Shown one piece after another: positions 37,857 to 46,237 of a stretch of 64,000 nucleotides of DNA. The notes beneath the pieces were generated by a model that did no database searches, was not told where the DNA came from, and saw nothing but the letters and a program-made list of their open reading frames with translations. A program made the translations under genes and the position numbers. Every line of letters starts with the position of its first letter. Positions within the stretch are counted from its first letter, which is position 1. The stretch spans positions 7,988,001 through 8,052,000 of the forward strand of contig NZ_CP016428.1 of assembly GCF_001693385.1 (NCBI RefSeq), given 5' to 3'. Origin of the DNA: Bradyrhizobium icense (lineage in GTDB: Bacteria > Pseudomonadota > Alphaproteobacteria > Rhizobiales > Xanthobacteraceae).

Positions 37857-38657
37857 ATGTACCAGACCACTTATCATCGCCCCTCCTCGGTCGACGAAGC
37901 TGCGGCCGCGTTCGCCAAAGGTTCGGACTCGAAATATCTGGCGGGCGGCCACACGCTGATTCCCGTGATGAAGCAGCGGCTTGCCTCGCCGTCCGACGTG
38001 ATAGATCTCGGCAAGATCAAGGAACTGATCGGCATCGAGCCGACCGGTGACGGAATAATGGTCAAGGCGGCGACGACCCATTACGACGTGGCCTCGAGCG
38101 AAACGGTGCAAAAAGCGCTTCCCGCGCTGGCCTATCTTGCCTCGCTGATCGGCGATCCGGCCGTGCGGCATCGCGGCACCATCGGCGGTTCGCTCGCCAA
38201 TAACGATCCCGCGGCCGACTATCCGGCGGCAGTGCTGGCGCTCGGCGCCACCGTGAAAACCAACAAGCGTTCAATATCGGCGGATGATTTCTTCAAGGGC
38301 CTGTTCTCCACGGCGCTCGATGACGGCGAAATCATCACCGCCGTGTCGTTCCCGGTTCAGGCCAAAGCGGGCTACGCCAAGTTCAACCATCCAGCGTCGC
38401 GCTTCGCCCTGACCGGGGTGTTCGTCGCCAAGACGCCGGCGGGTGACGTCCGCGTCGCAGCCACCGGCGCTTCGCAAAACGGCGTAATGCGGGTGCCGGC
38501 GATCGAGACGGCGCTGAAGGCCAACTGGTCGGCCGCCGCGCTCGATAACGTCAAGATTTCCGCCGACGGCCTGATGAACGACATTCACGGCACCTCGGAC
38601 TATCGCGCCAACCTGATCAAGGTGATGGCGCAGCGCGCGGTGACCGCCGCGGGCTGA
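37857..38657 (+). CDS. coxM: Molybdenum hydroxylase FAD subunit (CoxM-like)
   Basis: FAD-binding middle subunit of 266 residues. The ATG at 37857 follows GAGGGAGGA. FAD contacts are AGGHTLIPVMKQRLASP (about 30-46) and TIGGSLANNDPAADYPAAVLAL (about 106-127), both hallmark segments; the C-terminal CO_deh_flav_C domain follows. It lies 17 bases after coxL and ends just before a strong terminator, closing the coxSLM operon. Confidence 0.9.
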   Translation: MYQTTYHRPSSVDEAAAAFAKGSDSKYLAGGHTLIPVMKQRLASPSDVIDLGKIKELIGIEPTGDGIMVKAATTHYDVASSETVQKALPALAYLASLIGDPAVRHRGTIGGSLANNDPAADYPAAVLALGATVKTNKRSISADDFFKGLFSTALDDGEIITAVSFPVQAKAGYAKFNHPASRFALTGVFVAKTPAGDVRVAATGASQNGVMRVPAIETALKANWSAAALDNVKISADGLMNDIHGTSDYRANLIKVMAQRAVTAAG

Positions 38658-38685
38658 CCAGCACCTGAAGACAACTTCGCTCACA

Positions 38686-38719
38686 AGCGGCGCGCAGCGA
38701 TGCGCGCCGCTCTGTTTTT
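38686..38719 (+). terminator. Rho-independent terminator after coxM
   Basis: An 11-bp perfect stem AGCGGCGCGCA/TGCGCGCCGCT (38686-38696 and 38701-38711) with a GCGA loop is followed by CTGTTTTT. It lies 29 bases after the coxM stop. Confidence 0.88.
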
Positions 38720-38829
38720 GACCAGATTTTCAGCAAAAGAAGCTTGCCACGCTCTCGCTTCGGCGGGACAATTTAGCTAATCAACTAATTAAGACGTCCC
38801 CTTCGACGTTTCTTTGGGAGAGAAAACAA

Positions 38830-39936
38830 GTGCTCGACAAACCAGCCACCCAATCGGCCACCCGCACCTCCGGCCCGCTCACAGGCTTCCGCATCGTCGA
38901 ATTCGCCGGCATCGGCCCGGGCCCCTTCGCCTGCATGATGCTGGCCGACATGGGCGCGGAAGTCGTCACCCTCGACCGCGTCGGCGCGAAGAAGGATTTG
39001 AAGTCGGTGGCCGGGCGCGGCCGGAAAGTCGTCGAGCTCGATCTCAAGGACAAGGCCGCGGTCGCGCAGGTGCTTGATCTCCTCGCGAATGCCGACGCGC
39101 TGATCGAAGGCTTTCGCCCCGGCGTGATGGAGCGGCTGGGCCTCGGGCCCGATGTGGTGATGGCGCGCAACCCGCGCCTGGTGTTCGGCCGCATGACCGG
39201 CTGGGGCCAGGAAGGCCCGCTGGCGCACGCCGCCGGCCACGACATCAACTACATCTCGGTGACCGGCGCGCTTGCCGCGATCGGCACCAAAGAGAAGCCG
39301 GTGCCACCGCTCAACCTGGTCGGTGATTTCGGCGGCGGTGCTCTCTATCTCGTGGTCGGCGTGCTCGCGGCACTATTGGAAGCATCAAGATCCGGCAAGG
39401 GGCAGGTCGTCGATGCCGCCATGTGCGACGGCGCGGCCTCGCTGATGTCGATGTTCTTCGACATGACCGCGATCGGCCGCTGGGTGGAAGGGCGCGAGCA
39501 GAATTTCCTCGATGGCGGCGCGCATTTCTACGGCATCTATGAATGCGCCTGCGGCAACTTCATTTCGATCGGCTCGATCGAACCGCAGTTCTATGCGCTG
39601 CTGCGCCAGCATGCCGGCTTGAGCGACGCCGATTTCGACGCGCAGATGGATCGCAAGGCATGGCCGGCGCTGAAGGAGAAGCTGACCAAGGTCTTCAAGA
39701 GCAAGACGCGCGAGGACTGGTGCAAGATCATGGAAGGCACCGACATCTGCTTCGCGCCGATCCTGACCATGGGCGAAGCGCCAAAGCATCCGCACATGGC
39801 CGCGCGAAAGATTTTCGTCGAACGCCACGGCGTGACCCAGCCGGCACCGGCGCCGCGGTTCTCGCGCACGCCGTCGGCGATCCGGGATGCGGAGAAGGCG
39901 GATATTGCCGAGCTGACGAGCGCGTGGAAGCGGTAG
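38830..39936 (+). CDS. CaiB/BaiF family protein, alpha-methylacyl-CoA racemase type
   Basis: Family III CoA-transferase fold enzyme of 368 residues, starting with GTG at 38830 (GGGAGAG upstream). The N-terminal [29 protein letters not shown] is the family hallmark. The pair His137 (AGHDINYI) and Asp166 (GDFGGGA) matches the catalytic His and Asp of alpha-methylacyl-CoA racemase, so a 2-methylacyl-CoA epimerase is more likely than a CoA transferase. Upstream AT-rich dyads (TTAGCTAA at 38773, CTAATTAA at 38785) could be operators. It has its own start after the cox terminator. Confidence 0.85.
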   Translation: MLDKPATQSATRTSGPLTGFRIVEFAGIGPGPFACMMLADMGAEVVTLDRVGAKKDLKSVAGRGRKVVELDLKDKAAVAQVLDLLANADALIEGFRPGVMERLGLGPDVVMARNPRLVFGRMTGWGQEGPLAHAAGHDINYISVTGALAAIGTKEKPVPPLNLVGDFGGGALYLVVGVLAALLEASRSGKGQVVDAAMCDGAASLMSMFFDMTAIGRWVEGREQNFLDGGAHFYGIYECACGNFISIGSIEPQFYALLRQHAGLSDADFDAQMDRKAWPALKEKLTKVFKSKTREDWCKIMEGTDICFAPILTMGEAPKHPHMAARKIFVERHGVTQPAPAPRFSRTPSAIRDAEKADIAELTSAWKR

Positions 39937-39943
39937 AAATCGT

Positions 39944-40052
39944 GCCCCGGACGCAGTGCAGCGCGAAGCGGTGCACTGCAGAGCCGGGGCCCATGGCGGC
40001 TGGTCCCGGCTCTGCACAGCAGCGTGAAGAACGCTGCAGCGCGTCCGGGACA
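39944..40052. repeat. Palindromic repeat with CCCCGGACGCAGTGCAGCG arm
   Basis: The left arm CCCCGGACGCAGTGCAGCG (about 39945-39963) is mirrored by CGCTGCAGCGCGTCCGGG (about 40032-40049), with inner AGTGCA/TGCACT and AGCCGGG/CCCGGCT pairs. It resembles REP-type units known in Bradyrhizobium. It fills the convergent gap between the AMACR-type gene and hppD. Confidence 0.75.
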
Positions 40053-40060
40053 TGAGAGCG

Positions 40061-41179
40061 TCAGGCCGCGGTATCCACCTTCAACACACCTCTGCGAATC
40101 TGATCTTCCTCGATCGATTCGAACAGCGCCTTGAAATTGCCCTCGCCAAAGCCGTCATCGCCCTTGCGCTGGATGAATTCGAAGAAGATCGGCCCGATCG
40201 CGTTCGCGGAAAAGATCTGCAGCAGCACCTTGGTGTGGCCGCCGTCGACGACGCCCTCACCGTCAATGAGAATGCCGTCGCGTCGCAGCCGCGCGACATC
40301 CTCGCCATGCTGCGGCAGGCGGGCGTCGATCTTCTCGAAATAGGTGTCCGGAGGCGAGGGCATGAACGGCAGGCCGGACGCACACAGCATCTCGACGGTG
40401 CGGTAGATGTCCCGCGCGCCGCAGGCGATGTGCTGGATGCCCTCGCCGCGATAGATGTTGAGATATTCCTCGATCTGGCCGGAATCGCCGGCATCCTCGT
40501 TGATCGGGATCCGGATCTTGCCGTCCGGGCTGGTCAACGCACGCGAGAACAGGCCGGACGCGCGGCCTTCGATGTCGAAGAAACGGATCTGGCGGAAGTT
40601 GAACAGTTTTTCGTAGAAGCCGGTCCAGACATCCATGCGGCCGCGATGGACGTTATGGGTGAGGTGATCGATGTAATAGAGCCCGGCGCCGGCGGGATGC
40701 GGATCGCGCGCACCCAGCCATTCGAACTCGATGTCATAGGTCGAACCCTGGGCGCCGTAACGGTCGACGAAATAAAGCAGACTGCCGCCGATGCCCTTGA
40801 TGGCGGGAACGTCGAGCGTCTTCTGCGCCGATGAGACGTCGGCAGCCTCCGCGCCGAGCGACAGCGCACGCTCGTAGGCCTGCTTCGCGTCGACCACGCG
40901 AAACGCCATCGACGGCGCGCAGGGGCCGTGCATGGCAACGAAGCCGTGGCCGTGGGTGCCGGGCTCTTCGTTGACAACGTAATTGATGTCGCCTTGGCGA
41001 TAGACCGTGATCTTCTTGGTCTTGTGACGGGCGACCGCCGTATAGCCCATCAGACGGAACAGCGCGTGCAGCTCTTCCGGCTTCGGATGGGCGTATTCGA
41101 CGAATTCGAAACCGTCGGTGCCCATCGGGTTGTCGGCGCTGATGGTGGCGGCAGGCGCGTCGTGCGGAAACGGACCCAT
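40061..41179 (-). CDS. hppD: 4-hydroxyphenylpyruvate dioxygenase
   Basis: Fe(II) dioxygenase of about 372 residues converting 4-hydroxyphenylpyruvate to homogentisate in tyrosine breakdown. The start MGPFPHDAPAAT is preceded by GGAG at 8 bases; a reading from 41284 would cross the regulatory region. Two vicinal-oxygen-chelate domains are present. Iron ligands are visible as His in LYYIDHLTHNVH, His in GIQHIACG and Glu in IFFEFIQRKG. The product feeds hmgA and fahA on the same strand about 3 kb upstream. It is divergent from an Lrp/AsnC gene. Confidence 0.93.
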   Translation of the reverse strand: MGPFPHDAPAATISADNPMGTDGFEFVEYAHPKPEELHALFRLMGYTAVARHKTKKITVYRQGDINYVVNEEPGTHGHGFVAMHGPCAPSMAFRVVDAKQAYERALSLGAEAADVSSAQKTLDVPAIKGIGGSLLYFVDRYGAQGSTYDIEFEWLGARDPHPAGAGLYYIDHLTHNVHRGRMDVWTGFYEKLFNFRQIRFFDIEGRASGLFSRALTSPDGKIRIPINEDAGDSGQIEEYLNIYRGEGIQHIACGARDIYRTVEMLCASGLPFMPSPPDTYFEKIDARLPQHGEDVARLRRDGILIDGEGVVDGGHTKVLLQIFSANAIGPIFFEFIQRKGDDGFGEGNFKALFESIEEDQIRRGVLKVDTAA

Positions 41180-41197
41180 GGCGAAATCTCCGGAAAA

Positions 41198-41211
41198 TTG
41201 ATCTGGATCAA
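41198..41211. promoter_or_regulatory. Perfect FNR/FixK-type box
   Basis: TTGATCTGGATCAA is a perfect dyad of the FNR/FixK form TTGAT-N4-ATCAA. Its centre is 25 bases from the hppD start codon and about 98 bases before the asnC start. Class II activation of hppD from here would put the transcript start inside the coding region. It therefore fits repression of hppD or activation of the divergent regulator better. Confidence 0.6.
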
Positions 41212-41302
41212 TATCGGTCGGGTCGGGCGCAAAGTGCATGCAAATAGGGGCGCATTGAGCTACTGTGGCGCACAGTTTGTGCATGAAAGCGACAATCTTC
41301 GC

Positions 41303-41770
41303 ATGATATCCGTAGACGCCTTCGACCTCAAAATGCTAGCCGCGCTGCAGGACGACGGCCGGCTGACCAACCAGCAGCTCGCCGACATGGTTGGCCTGTC
41401 GGCCTCGCAATGCTCGCGGCGGCGGATGCGGCTCGAGGAGGAAAAGGTGATCGCCGGTTACCACGCCGACCTCGCCGGCGAGGCGCTCGGCTTCAACCTG
41501 ATCGCCTTCGTCCACATCACGCTGGCGACGCATTCGCCCGACAACGCCAAGAAGTTCCGCGCGCTGGTCAACCGCGTCGACGACATCCAGGAAGCCTATT
41601 CGCTCACAGGCGATGCCGACTACGTGCTGAAGGTCGTGCTGCGGGACCTGAAGGACCTCTCCGACCTCGTCAACAACGTGCTGATGCCGCACCAGAGCGT
41701 CGCGCATGTGCGCTCGTCGATCGTGCTGGACCGGCTGAAGGAGAGCGCGCGACTGCCATTGAAAACCTAG
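41303..41770 (+). CDS. Lrp/AsnC family regulator
   Basis: DNA-binding regulator of 155 residues. The start MISVDAFDLKMLAALQDDG opens the Lrp helix-turn-helix (TNQQLADMVGLSASQCSRRRMRLE, about 22-46), followed by the RAM effector domain (about 65-150, GFNLIAFVHITLATHSPD). Divergent from hppD, so it probably controls tyrosine breakdown in response to an aromatic amino acid or its keto acid. Repeated GTGCATG motifs (near 41235 and 41279) in the gap could be binding half-sites. Confidence 0.9.
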   Translation: MISVDAFDLKMLAALQDDGRLTNQQLADMVGLSASQCSRRRMRLEEEKVIAGYHADLAGEALGFNLIAFVHITLATHSPDNAKKFRALVNRVDDIQEAYSLTGDADYVLKVVLRDLKDLSDLVNNVLMPHQSVAHVRSSIVLDRLKESARLPLKT

Positions 41771-41853
41771 ATGGCGCAATTCGAGGGAAATTCGTCATTC
41801 GCGTTTTCCGGCCGATTTGCGATGATCCGTCGGAATCACAGCATGAGACGACC

Positions 41854-42165
41854 ATGGCGCTGCAACTCCGCCCGAACTGCGAATATTGCGACAAGGACCT
41901 GCCGCCGAACGCGATGGACGCGCGAATCTGTTCCTATGAATGCACGTTCTGCGCGGATTGCGTGGAAACCAAGCTGCATAACGTCTGCCCGAACTGCGGC
42001 GGCGGCTTTGCGCCGCGACCGATCCGCCCTGCGACGGAACGTCGGCCTGGCGTATGCGTGATGAAGCATCCGCCATCGGACAAGCGGGTGCATTTGAAGT
42101 ACAGCCTCGAGGATATTGCCGCGCACTCCACGCGGCTGCGGGACATACCGCCGCAAGAGCGCTGA
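41854..42165 (+). CDS. DUF1272 domain-containing protein
   Basis: Small protein of 103 residues. The N-terminal half has four Cys pairs in RPNCEYCDKDLPP, CSYECTFCADCVE and NVCPNCGGGFAPRP, a likely two-zinc ribbon; this is the DUF1272 pattern. The ribosome site is weak. A basic C-terminal tail (KHPPSDKRVHLKYSLED) follows. Function unknown. It follows the AsnC gene by 83 bases and converges on fahA. Confidence 0.85.
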   Translation: MALQLRPNCEYCDKDLPPNAMDARICSYECTFCADCVETKLHNVCPNCGGGFAPRPIRPATERRPGVCVMKHPPSDKRVHLKYSLEDIAAHSTRLRDIPPQER

Positions 42166-42175
42166 ATCATCCACG

Positions 42176-43447
42176 TCACTCCGAGGGCGTGATCGTCCCT
42201 TCGACCTCGCCGAAGCCGACGCGGTAGCCGGCGCCCTGGCACCAGCCGCGCATCACCAGCGAATCGCCATCCTCCAGGAACGAGCGCTTGACGCCCTCGA
42301 CCAATTCGACCGGCTCGGTACCGTTCCAACTGATCTCCAACAGGCTGCCGCGCTGGTCCTTCTCCGGGCCGGAGATGGTGCCGCTCCCTAAGAGATCGCC
42401 GACATTCATGGCGCAGCCGCAAGCCGCGTGGTGCACGAGCTGCTGCACCGAGGACCAGTACATGTACTTGAAATTGGTGCGGCTGATATTTTTCGGCGCG
42501 CTCATCTGCGCCGCACGCAAATCCACCTCCAGCGCCATGTCGTAATTGTTCGGCTGCGTCTGCTGCAGATAGAGCAGCGGCTTGGGGTCCTGCACCGGGC
42601 CGTGCAGTCGGAACGGCTCCAGCGCCTCGCGCGTCACCACCCACGGGCTGATCGAGGTCGCGAACACTTTTGCCTGGAACGGGCCGAGCGGGACATATTC
42701 CCATTGCTGGACGTCGCGCGCGCTCCAGTCGTTCAGGATCACGAAGCCGAAGATCATCTCTTCAGCCTGCTTTTCGGTGAGCATTTCGCCCATGACAGAT
42801 GGCTGGCCGACCACCACGCCCATTTCGAGTTCGAAATCGAGCCGCTTGCATGGGCCAAAGCTCGGCACGTCGGCCGTCGGCGGCTTCAACTGCCCGCGCG
42901 GCCGGCGTACCGGCGTGCCGCTGACGACGACGGTCGAGGCGCGGCCGTTATAGCCGATCGGCATGTGCAGCCAGTTCGGCTGCAGCGCATTGTCCTTGCC
43001 GCGGAACATCACGCCGACATTGGTGGCGTGCTCCTTGGACGAATAGAAGTCGGTGTAGCCGGAGACGGCGAACGGTATGTGCAGCTTGACGTCGGTCATC
43101 GGCACCAGCGCGCGCTTGCGCAAGGCTTCGTTGTCGCGCAGCTCGGGATGATCGTGCCGCAAAAGCTCGCTGATCCGCGCCCGCGTGCTCGACCAGACCT
43201 TTGGCCCCAGCGCCATGAACGGATTGAGCTGCGGCGCGGCGAACACCGCCGGCTCGACCACATCGAACCGGCAGTCCTGCGCGAGCTGCCAGAGGTCGAG
43301 CACGTAATCGCCGATCGCGACGCCGACGCGCGGAGCGAGGCCGTCCTTGGCGGAGAACACGCCGTAGGGGAGATTCTGAATCGGGAAATGGGAATCGGGC
43401 GCGACGTCGATGAAGGAACGGAGTTTGGGATCGTTGGGGTGGGGCAT
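42176..43447 (-). CDS. fahA: Fumarylacetoacetase
   Basis: Hydrolase of about 423 residues that splits fumarylacetoacetate to fumarate and acetoacetate, the last step of homogentisate breakdown. The start MPHPNDPKLRSF is chosen because the upstream extension reads through a repeat. An N-terminal SH3-like domain (VGVAIGDYVLDLWQLAQ) precedes the FAH barrel. Metal and catalytic motifs include DFYSSKEHATNVGVMFRG, LDFELEMGVVVGQPS and VILNDWSARDVQQWEYVPLGP. It is downstream of hmgA on the same strand, with a 160-bp palindrome between them. Confidence 0.93.
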   Translation of the reverse strand: MPHPNDPKLRSFIDVAPDSHFPIQNLPYGVFSAKDGLAPRVGVAIGDYVLDLWQLAQDCRFDVVEPAVFAAPQLNPFMALGPKVWSSTRARISELLRHDHPELRDNEALRKRALVPMTDVKLHIPFAVSGYTDFYSSKEHATNVGVMFRGKDNALQPNWLHMPIGYNGRASTVVVSGTPVRRPRGQLKPPTADVPSFGPCKRLDFELEMGVVVGQPSVMGEMLTEKQAEEMIFGFVILNDWSARDVQQWEYVPLGPFQAKVFATSISPWVVTREALEPFRLHGPVQDPKPLLYLQQTQPNNYDMALEVDLRAAQMSAPKNISRTNFKYMYWSSVQQLVHHAACGCAMNVGDLLGSGTISGPEKDQRGSLLEISWNGTEPVELVEGVKRSFLEDGDSLVMRGWCQGAGYRVGFGEVEGTITPSE

Positions 43448-43489
43448 GGTTTTCTCGATGGAGATTGAATATCGGTGGCAGCTTCTTTC

Positions 43490-43651
43490 ACCCTCCCCTG
43501 GAGGGGGAGGGTCGGCTCGCATGGAGCGCCAGCGAAATGCGAGACGGGGTGGGGTGATCTCTCCACACGGGCACTGTTCGATGCGGAAAGACCGTCACCC
43601 CACCCCGCCGCTCATTTCATGAGCGGCGACCCTCCCCCTCCAGGGGAGGGT
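43490..43651. repeat. 160-bp palindromic element, copy B (inverted)
   Basis: In reverse complement this 162-bp unit aligns end to end with 34632-34791, with the same CCCTCCCCTGGAGGGGGAGG arms and the same internal order, and differs at scattered positions. It fills almost the whole fahA/hmgA gap: it ends 6 bases from the hmgA stop codon and begins 43 bases from the fahA start. It therefore lies inside the apparent operon. Confidence 0.9.
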
Positions 43652-43657
43652 GAGAGG

Positions 43658-45004
43658 CTACGGCTTGTTCGGATCGAACCGCTTTTCCAGGCCCTTCCAG
43701 CAATCGGCGTAATCATCCTGCAGGGCCGCGGTGGTCGCGGCATGCTTGGTAACCCGCTGCGGGAAACGCGTCTCGAACATGAAGGCCATGGTGCCGGTCA
43801 GCTTTACCGGCTTCAGTTCGCCATTGCTGGCGTGATCGAAGGCGTCGCGGTCGGGACCGTGCGGCAGCATGCAGTTGTGCAAGCTGATGCCGCCTGGAAC
43901 AAAACCCTGCGGCTTGGCGTCATAGACGCCGTAGATCAGCCCCATGAACTCACTCATGATGTTCATGTGATACCAGGGCGGGCGGAAGGTGTTTTCAGCG
44001 ACCGCCCAGCGCTCCGGGAAAATCACGAAGTCGATATTCGCGGTACCCGCCGTTTCCGACGGGGAGGTCAGCACCGTGAAGATCGAGGGATCGGGATGAT
44101 CGAAACCGATGGCGCCGACCGGCGAGAAGGTGCGCAGATCGTATTTGTAGGGCGCGTAATTGCCGTGCCACGCCACCACGTCGATCGGCGAATGCGGCAG
44201 GGTAGTCTTGAACAGCGAGCCGCCCCACTTCACGTAGAGTTCGGTCGGCGTGTCCTGGTCCTCGTAGCTGGCAACCGGCGTCAGAAAGTCGCGCGAATTG
44301 GCGAGGCAATTGGCGCCGATCGGTCCGCGCTCCGGCAGCGTGAAGGCGCCGCCGTAGTTCTCGCAGAGATAGCCGCGTGCGGGACCTGACGGAATTTCGA
44401 CCCGGAATTTCACGCCGCGCGGGATCACCGCGATCTCGCCCGGTTCGATGTCGATGCGGCCGAACTCGGTGACGAGGCGCAGATTGCCCTGCTGCGCCAC
44501 GAACATCATCTCGCCATCTGCATTGTAGAAGTGCTGATCAACCATCGATTTGGTGATGAGATAGACATGCGCGGCCATGCCTCCTTGCGTATTGGCGTCG
44601 CCCGCCGTCGTCATGGTCTGCACGCCCTGCAGGAAGGTCATGTCCTCCTTCGGGATCGGCGCCGGATCCCATCGGAGCTGCGCGATCGGCAGTTCGTATT
44701 CGTGGCACGGCGCGGTGCGCCACAGCCCGGCATCAACTTTCGCAAAGCGGCCCGAATGCTTCACAGATGGGCGGATGCGATAGAGCCAGGAGCGCTCGTT
44801 ACTGCCACGCGGCGCGGTGAAGGGCGAGCCGGAGAGCTGTTCGGCGTAGAGTCCGTAAGCGCAGCGCTGCGGCGAATTGCGGCCCATCGGCAGCGCACCG
44901 GGCAAGGCCTCGGTCTCAAAGCTGTTGCCGAAGCCGGACATATAGCCCGGCGTCAGTTGCGCGCTGCTGCGAACGATCTGATCAGGCGAGGTATTGATAT
45001 TCAT
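43658..45004 (-). CDS. hmgA: Homogentisate 1,2-dioxygenase
   Basis: Ring-cleaving Fe(II) dioxygenase of 448 residues producing maleylacetoacetate from homogentisate. The N-terminal motif [19 protein letters not shown] is diagnostic. Iron-site segments are [15 protein letters not shown] and [16 protein letters not shown]. Length is as expected. It lies 3 bases after the MBL-fold gene and before fahA. I see no maleylacetoacetate isomerase (GST-type) gene here, so that step must be encoded elsewhere or occur with glutathione alone. Confidence 0.94.
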   Translation of the reverse strand: MNINTSPDQIVRSSAQLTPGYMSGFGNSFETEALPGALPMGRNSPQRCAYGLYAEQLSGSPFTAPRGSNERSWLYRIRPSVKHSGRFAKVDAGLWRTAPCHEYELPIAQLRWDPAPIPKEDMTFLQGVQTMTTAGDANTQGGMAAHVYLITKSMVDQHFYNADGEMMFVAQQGNLRLVTEFGRIDIEPGEIAVIPRGVKFRVEIPSGPARGYLCENYGGAFTLPERGPIGANCLANSRDFLTPVASYEDQDTPTELYVKWGGSLFKTTLPHSPIDVVAWHGNYAPYKYDLRTFSPVGAIGFDHPDPSIFTVLTSPSETAGTANIDFVIFPERWAVAENTFRPPWYHMNIMSEFMGLIYGVYDAKPQGFVPGGISLHNCMLPHGPDRDAFDHASNGELKPVKLTGTMAFMFETRFPQRVTKHAATTAALQDDYADCWKGLEKRFDPNKP

Positions 45005-45007
45005 GGT

Positions 45008-45967
45008 CTATCCTCCTCCTTGCAGGGCGGCCCACATTTCCTGGTCGCGCTTGTCGGTCCAGATCACGGGATCGTCGATTCCCGACGCCTCGTCGAATGC
45101 ACGCGAGACGTTGAACGGCAGGCAGTGCTCGTAGATCGCAAAGCTTGAAAACTTCGGATCCATCACCTCGCGCGTCGCGGCGAAGGTCTCTTTCAGCGTC
45201 CGGCCCTTGGCGACCGAGCTTTCCGCCGCGCCATAAAGCGTGGTGACGAAATCGCGCGTCATCGCGATCGCATCGCGCCCGGTCGAAAGTCCCTTCAGCG
45301 CGTCGCCGCGGCCCGGCGCAATCGCCTTCGGGTTGAAGGCGCGGATTTCATTCAGCGTCATCGGCCATTCGCGCAAATGCGCATCGCCGCAATAGCAGGC
45401 GGAGTGATATTCGATGAGATCGCCGGAGAACATCACCTCGGCATCCGGCACCCAGGCCACGATATCGCCCGACGTATGCCCCGCACCGAGCTGCATCAGC
45501 CGCACCTCGCGTTTGCCGAGGTAGATCGACATCTCGCCTTCGAACGTCAGCGTCGGCCAGGTCAGACCGGGAATGCTCTCTGCATCCTGGAACAGGCGGG
45601 GAAAGCGGCCGTATTCGGAGTCCCAATCCTGCTGGCCGCGCTCCTCGATCAACCGATAGGTTTCGGCCGAGGCCACGATGCCCTGCGCCTTGTAGGCGGA
45701 GGCGCCGAGCACGCGCACGGCATGATAGTGCGACAGCACGACATACTTGATCGGCTTGTCGGTGACGGTGCGCACCCGCTCGATCACCTTGTTGGCCATC
45801 GCCGGCGTCGACTGCGCATCGAACACCAGGCAGCCATCGTCACCGACGATGATCGCGGAATTCGGATCGCCCTCGGCGGTGAACGCGTAAAGATCGGTGC
45901 CGATTTCGGAGAAGGTGATCTTCTTCTCCGCCAGATCGGTTGTGGAGGCGAAACCTTTAGCCATCAA
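45008..45967 (-). CDS. MBL-fold metallohydrolase-like protein with an altered metal site
   Basis: Metallo-beta-lactamase-fold protein of 319 residues. The usual HxHxDH motif reads H80-Y-H82-A-V84-R85, so the Asp and last His of the second metal site are replaced. The later AGHTSGDI His and the SGDLIEYHS Asp are kept; the usual final GHG is GRGD. This suggests a one-metal or metal-free enzyme. It lies between the DUF2783 gene and hmgA in the homogentisate operon, so a side reaction on an aromatic intermediate (thioester or lactone hydrolysis) is a guess. An ATG one codon in (MAKGF) is an equally good start. Confidence 0.82.
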   Translation of the reverse strand: MMAKGFASTTDLAEKKITFSEIGTDLYAFTAEGDPNSAIIVGDDGCLVFDAQSTPAMANKVIERVRTVTDKPIKYVVLSHYHAVRVLGASAYKAQGIVASAETYRLIEERGQQDWDSEYGRFPRLFQDAESIPGLTWPTLTFEGEMSIYLGKREVRLMQLGAGHTSGDIVAWVPDAEVMFSGDLIEYHSACYCGDAHLREWPMTLNEIRAFNPKAIAPGRGDALKGLSTGRDAIAMTRDFVTTLYGAAESSVAKGRTLKETFAATREVMDPKFSSFAIYEHCLPFNVSRAFDEASGIDDPVIWTDKRDQEMWAALQGGG

Positions 45968-45997
45968 TTCGATTCCTGACTTCGTGCGAGAGGTGAA

Positions 45998-46228
45998 TTA
46001 TTGCTGCTGTTGCTGCTGTTGCTGCTGGCTCGCATCGAGCATTCGCCGGGCGGCGAGCGCGATGGCCTCCTTCAGCACACCGAGGTCACCGATGTGATTG
46101 GCGAGAATGAGAACCAGCGCCGCGTCCAGATCGGCGCTCTGTTCGTCGTTCAGCCCACGATGCGCCTCAACGATGGCACGGAACGCGTCGTCAGGCTTGG
46201 CAAAGTTCGAACCGGTCGATAGCGCCAT
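45998..46228 (-). CDS. DUF2783 family small protein with polyglutamine tail
   Basis: A 76-residue protein. The body (DAFRAIVEAHRGLNDEQSADLDAALVLILANHIGD, then LKEAIALAARRML) matches DUF2783 as I recall it, a helical family often beside aromatic hydroxylases. The C-terminus ends in nine glutamines directly before TAA, encoded by three perfect copies of a 9-base repeat. Function unknown. It is 9 bases after the FAD monooxygenase stop, so co-expressed with it, perhaps as an accessory subunit. Confidence 0.8.
   Translation of the reverse strand: MALSTGSNFAKPDDAFRAIVEAHRGLNDEQSADLDAALVLILANHIGDLGVLKEAIALAARRMLDASQQQQQQQQQ
46001..46027. repeat. Tandem 9-base repeat TTGCTGCTG x3
   Basis: Three exact, contiguous copies of TTGCTGCTG encode the Gln9 tail of the DUF2783 protein on the minus strand. 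Copy-number change would alter the tail by three residues at a time without shifting the frame. Confidence 0.95.
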
Positions 46229-46237
46229 GACGAACCC

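Noticed and set aside
46001..46027. Short direct repeats as a CRISPR array
   Set aside because: Units are 9 bases with no spacers and lie inside a gene. No other regularly spaced repeats were seen and no cas genes are present.
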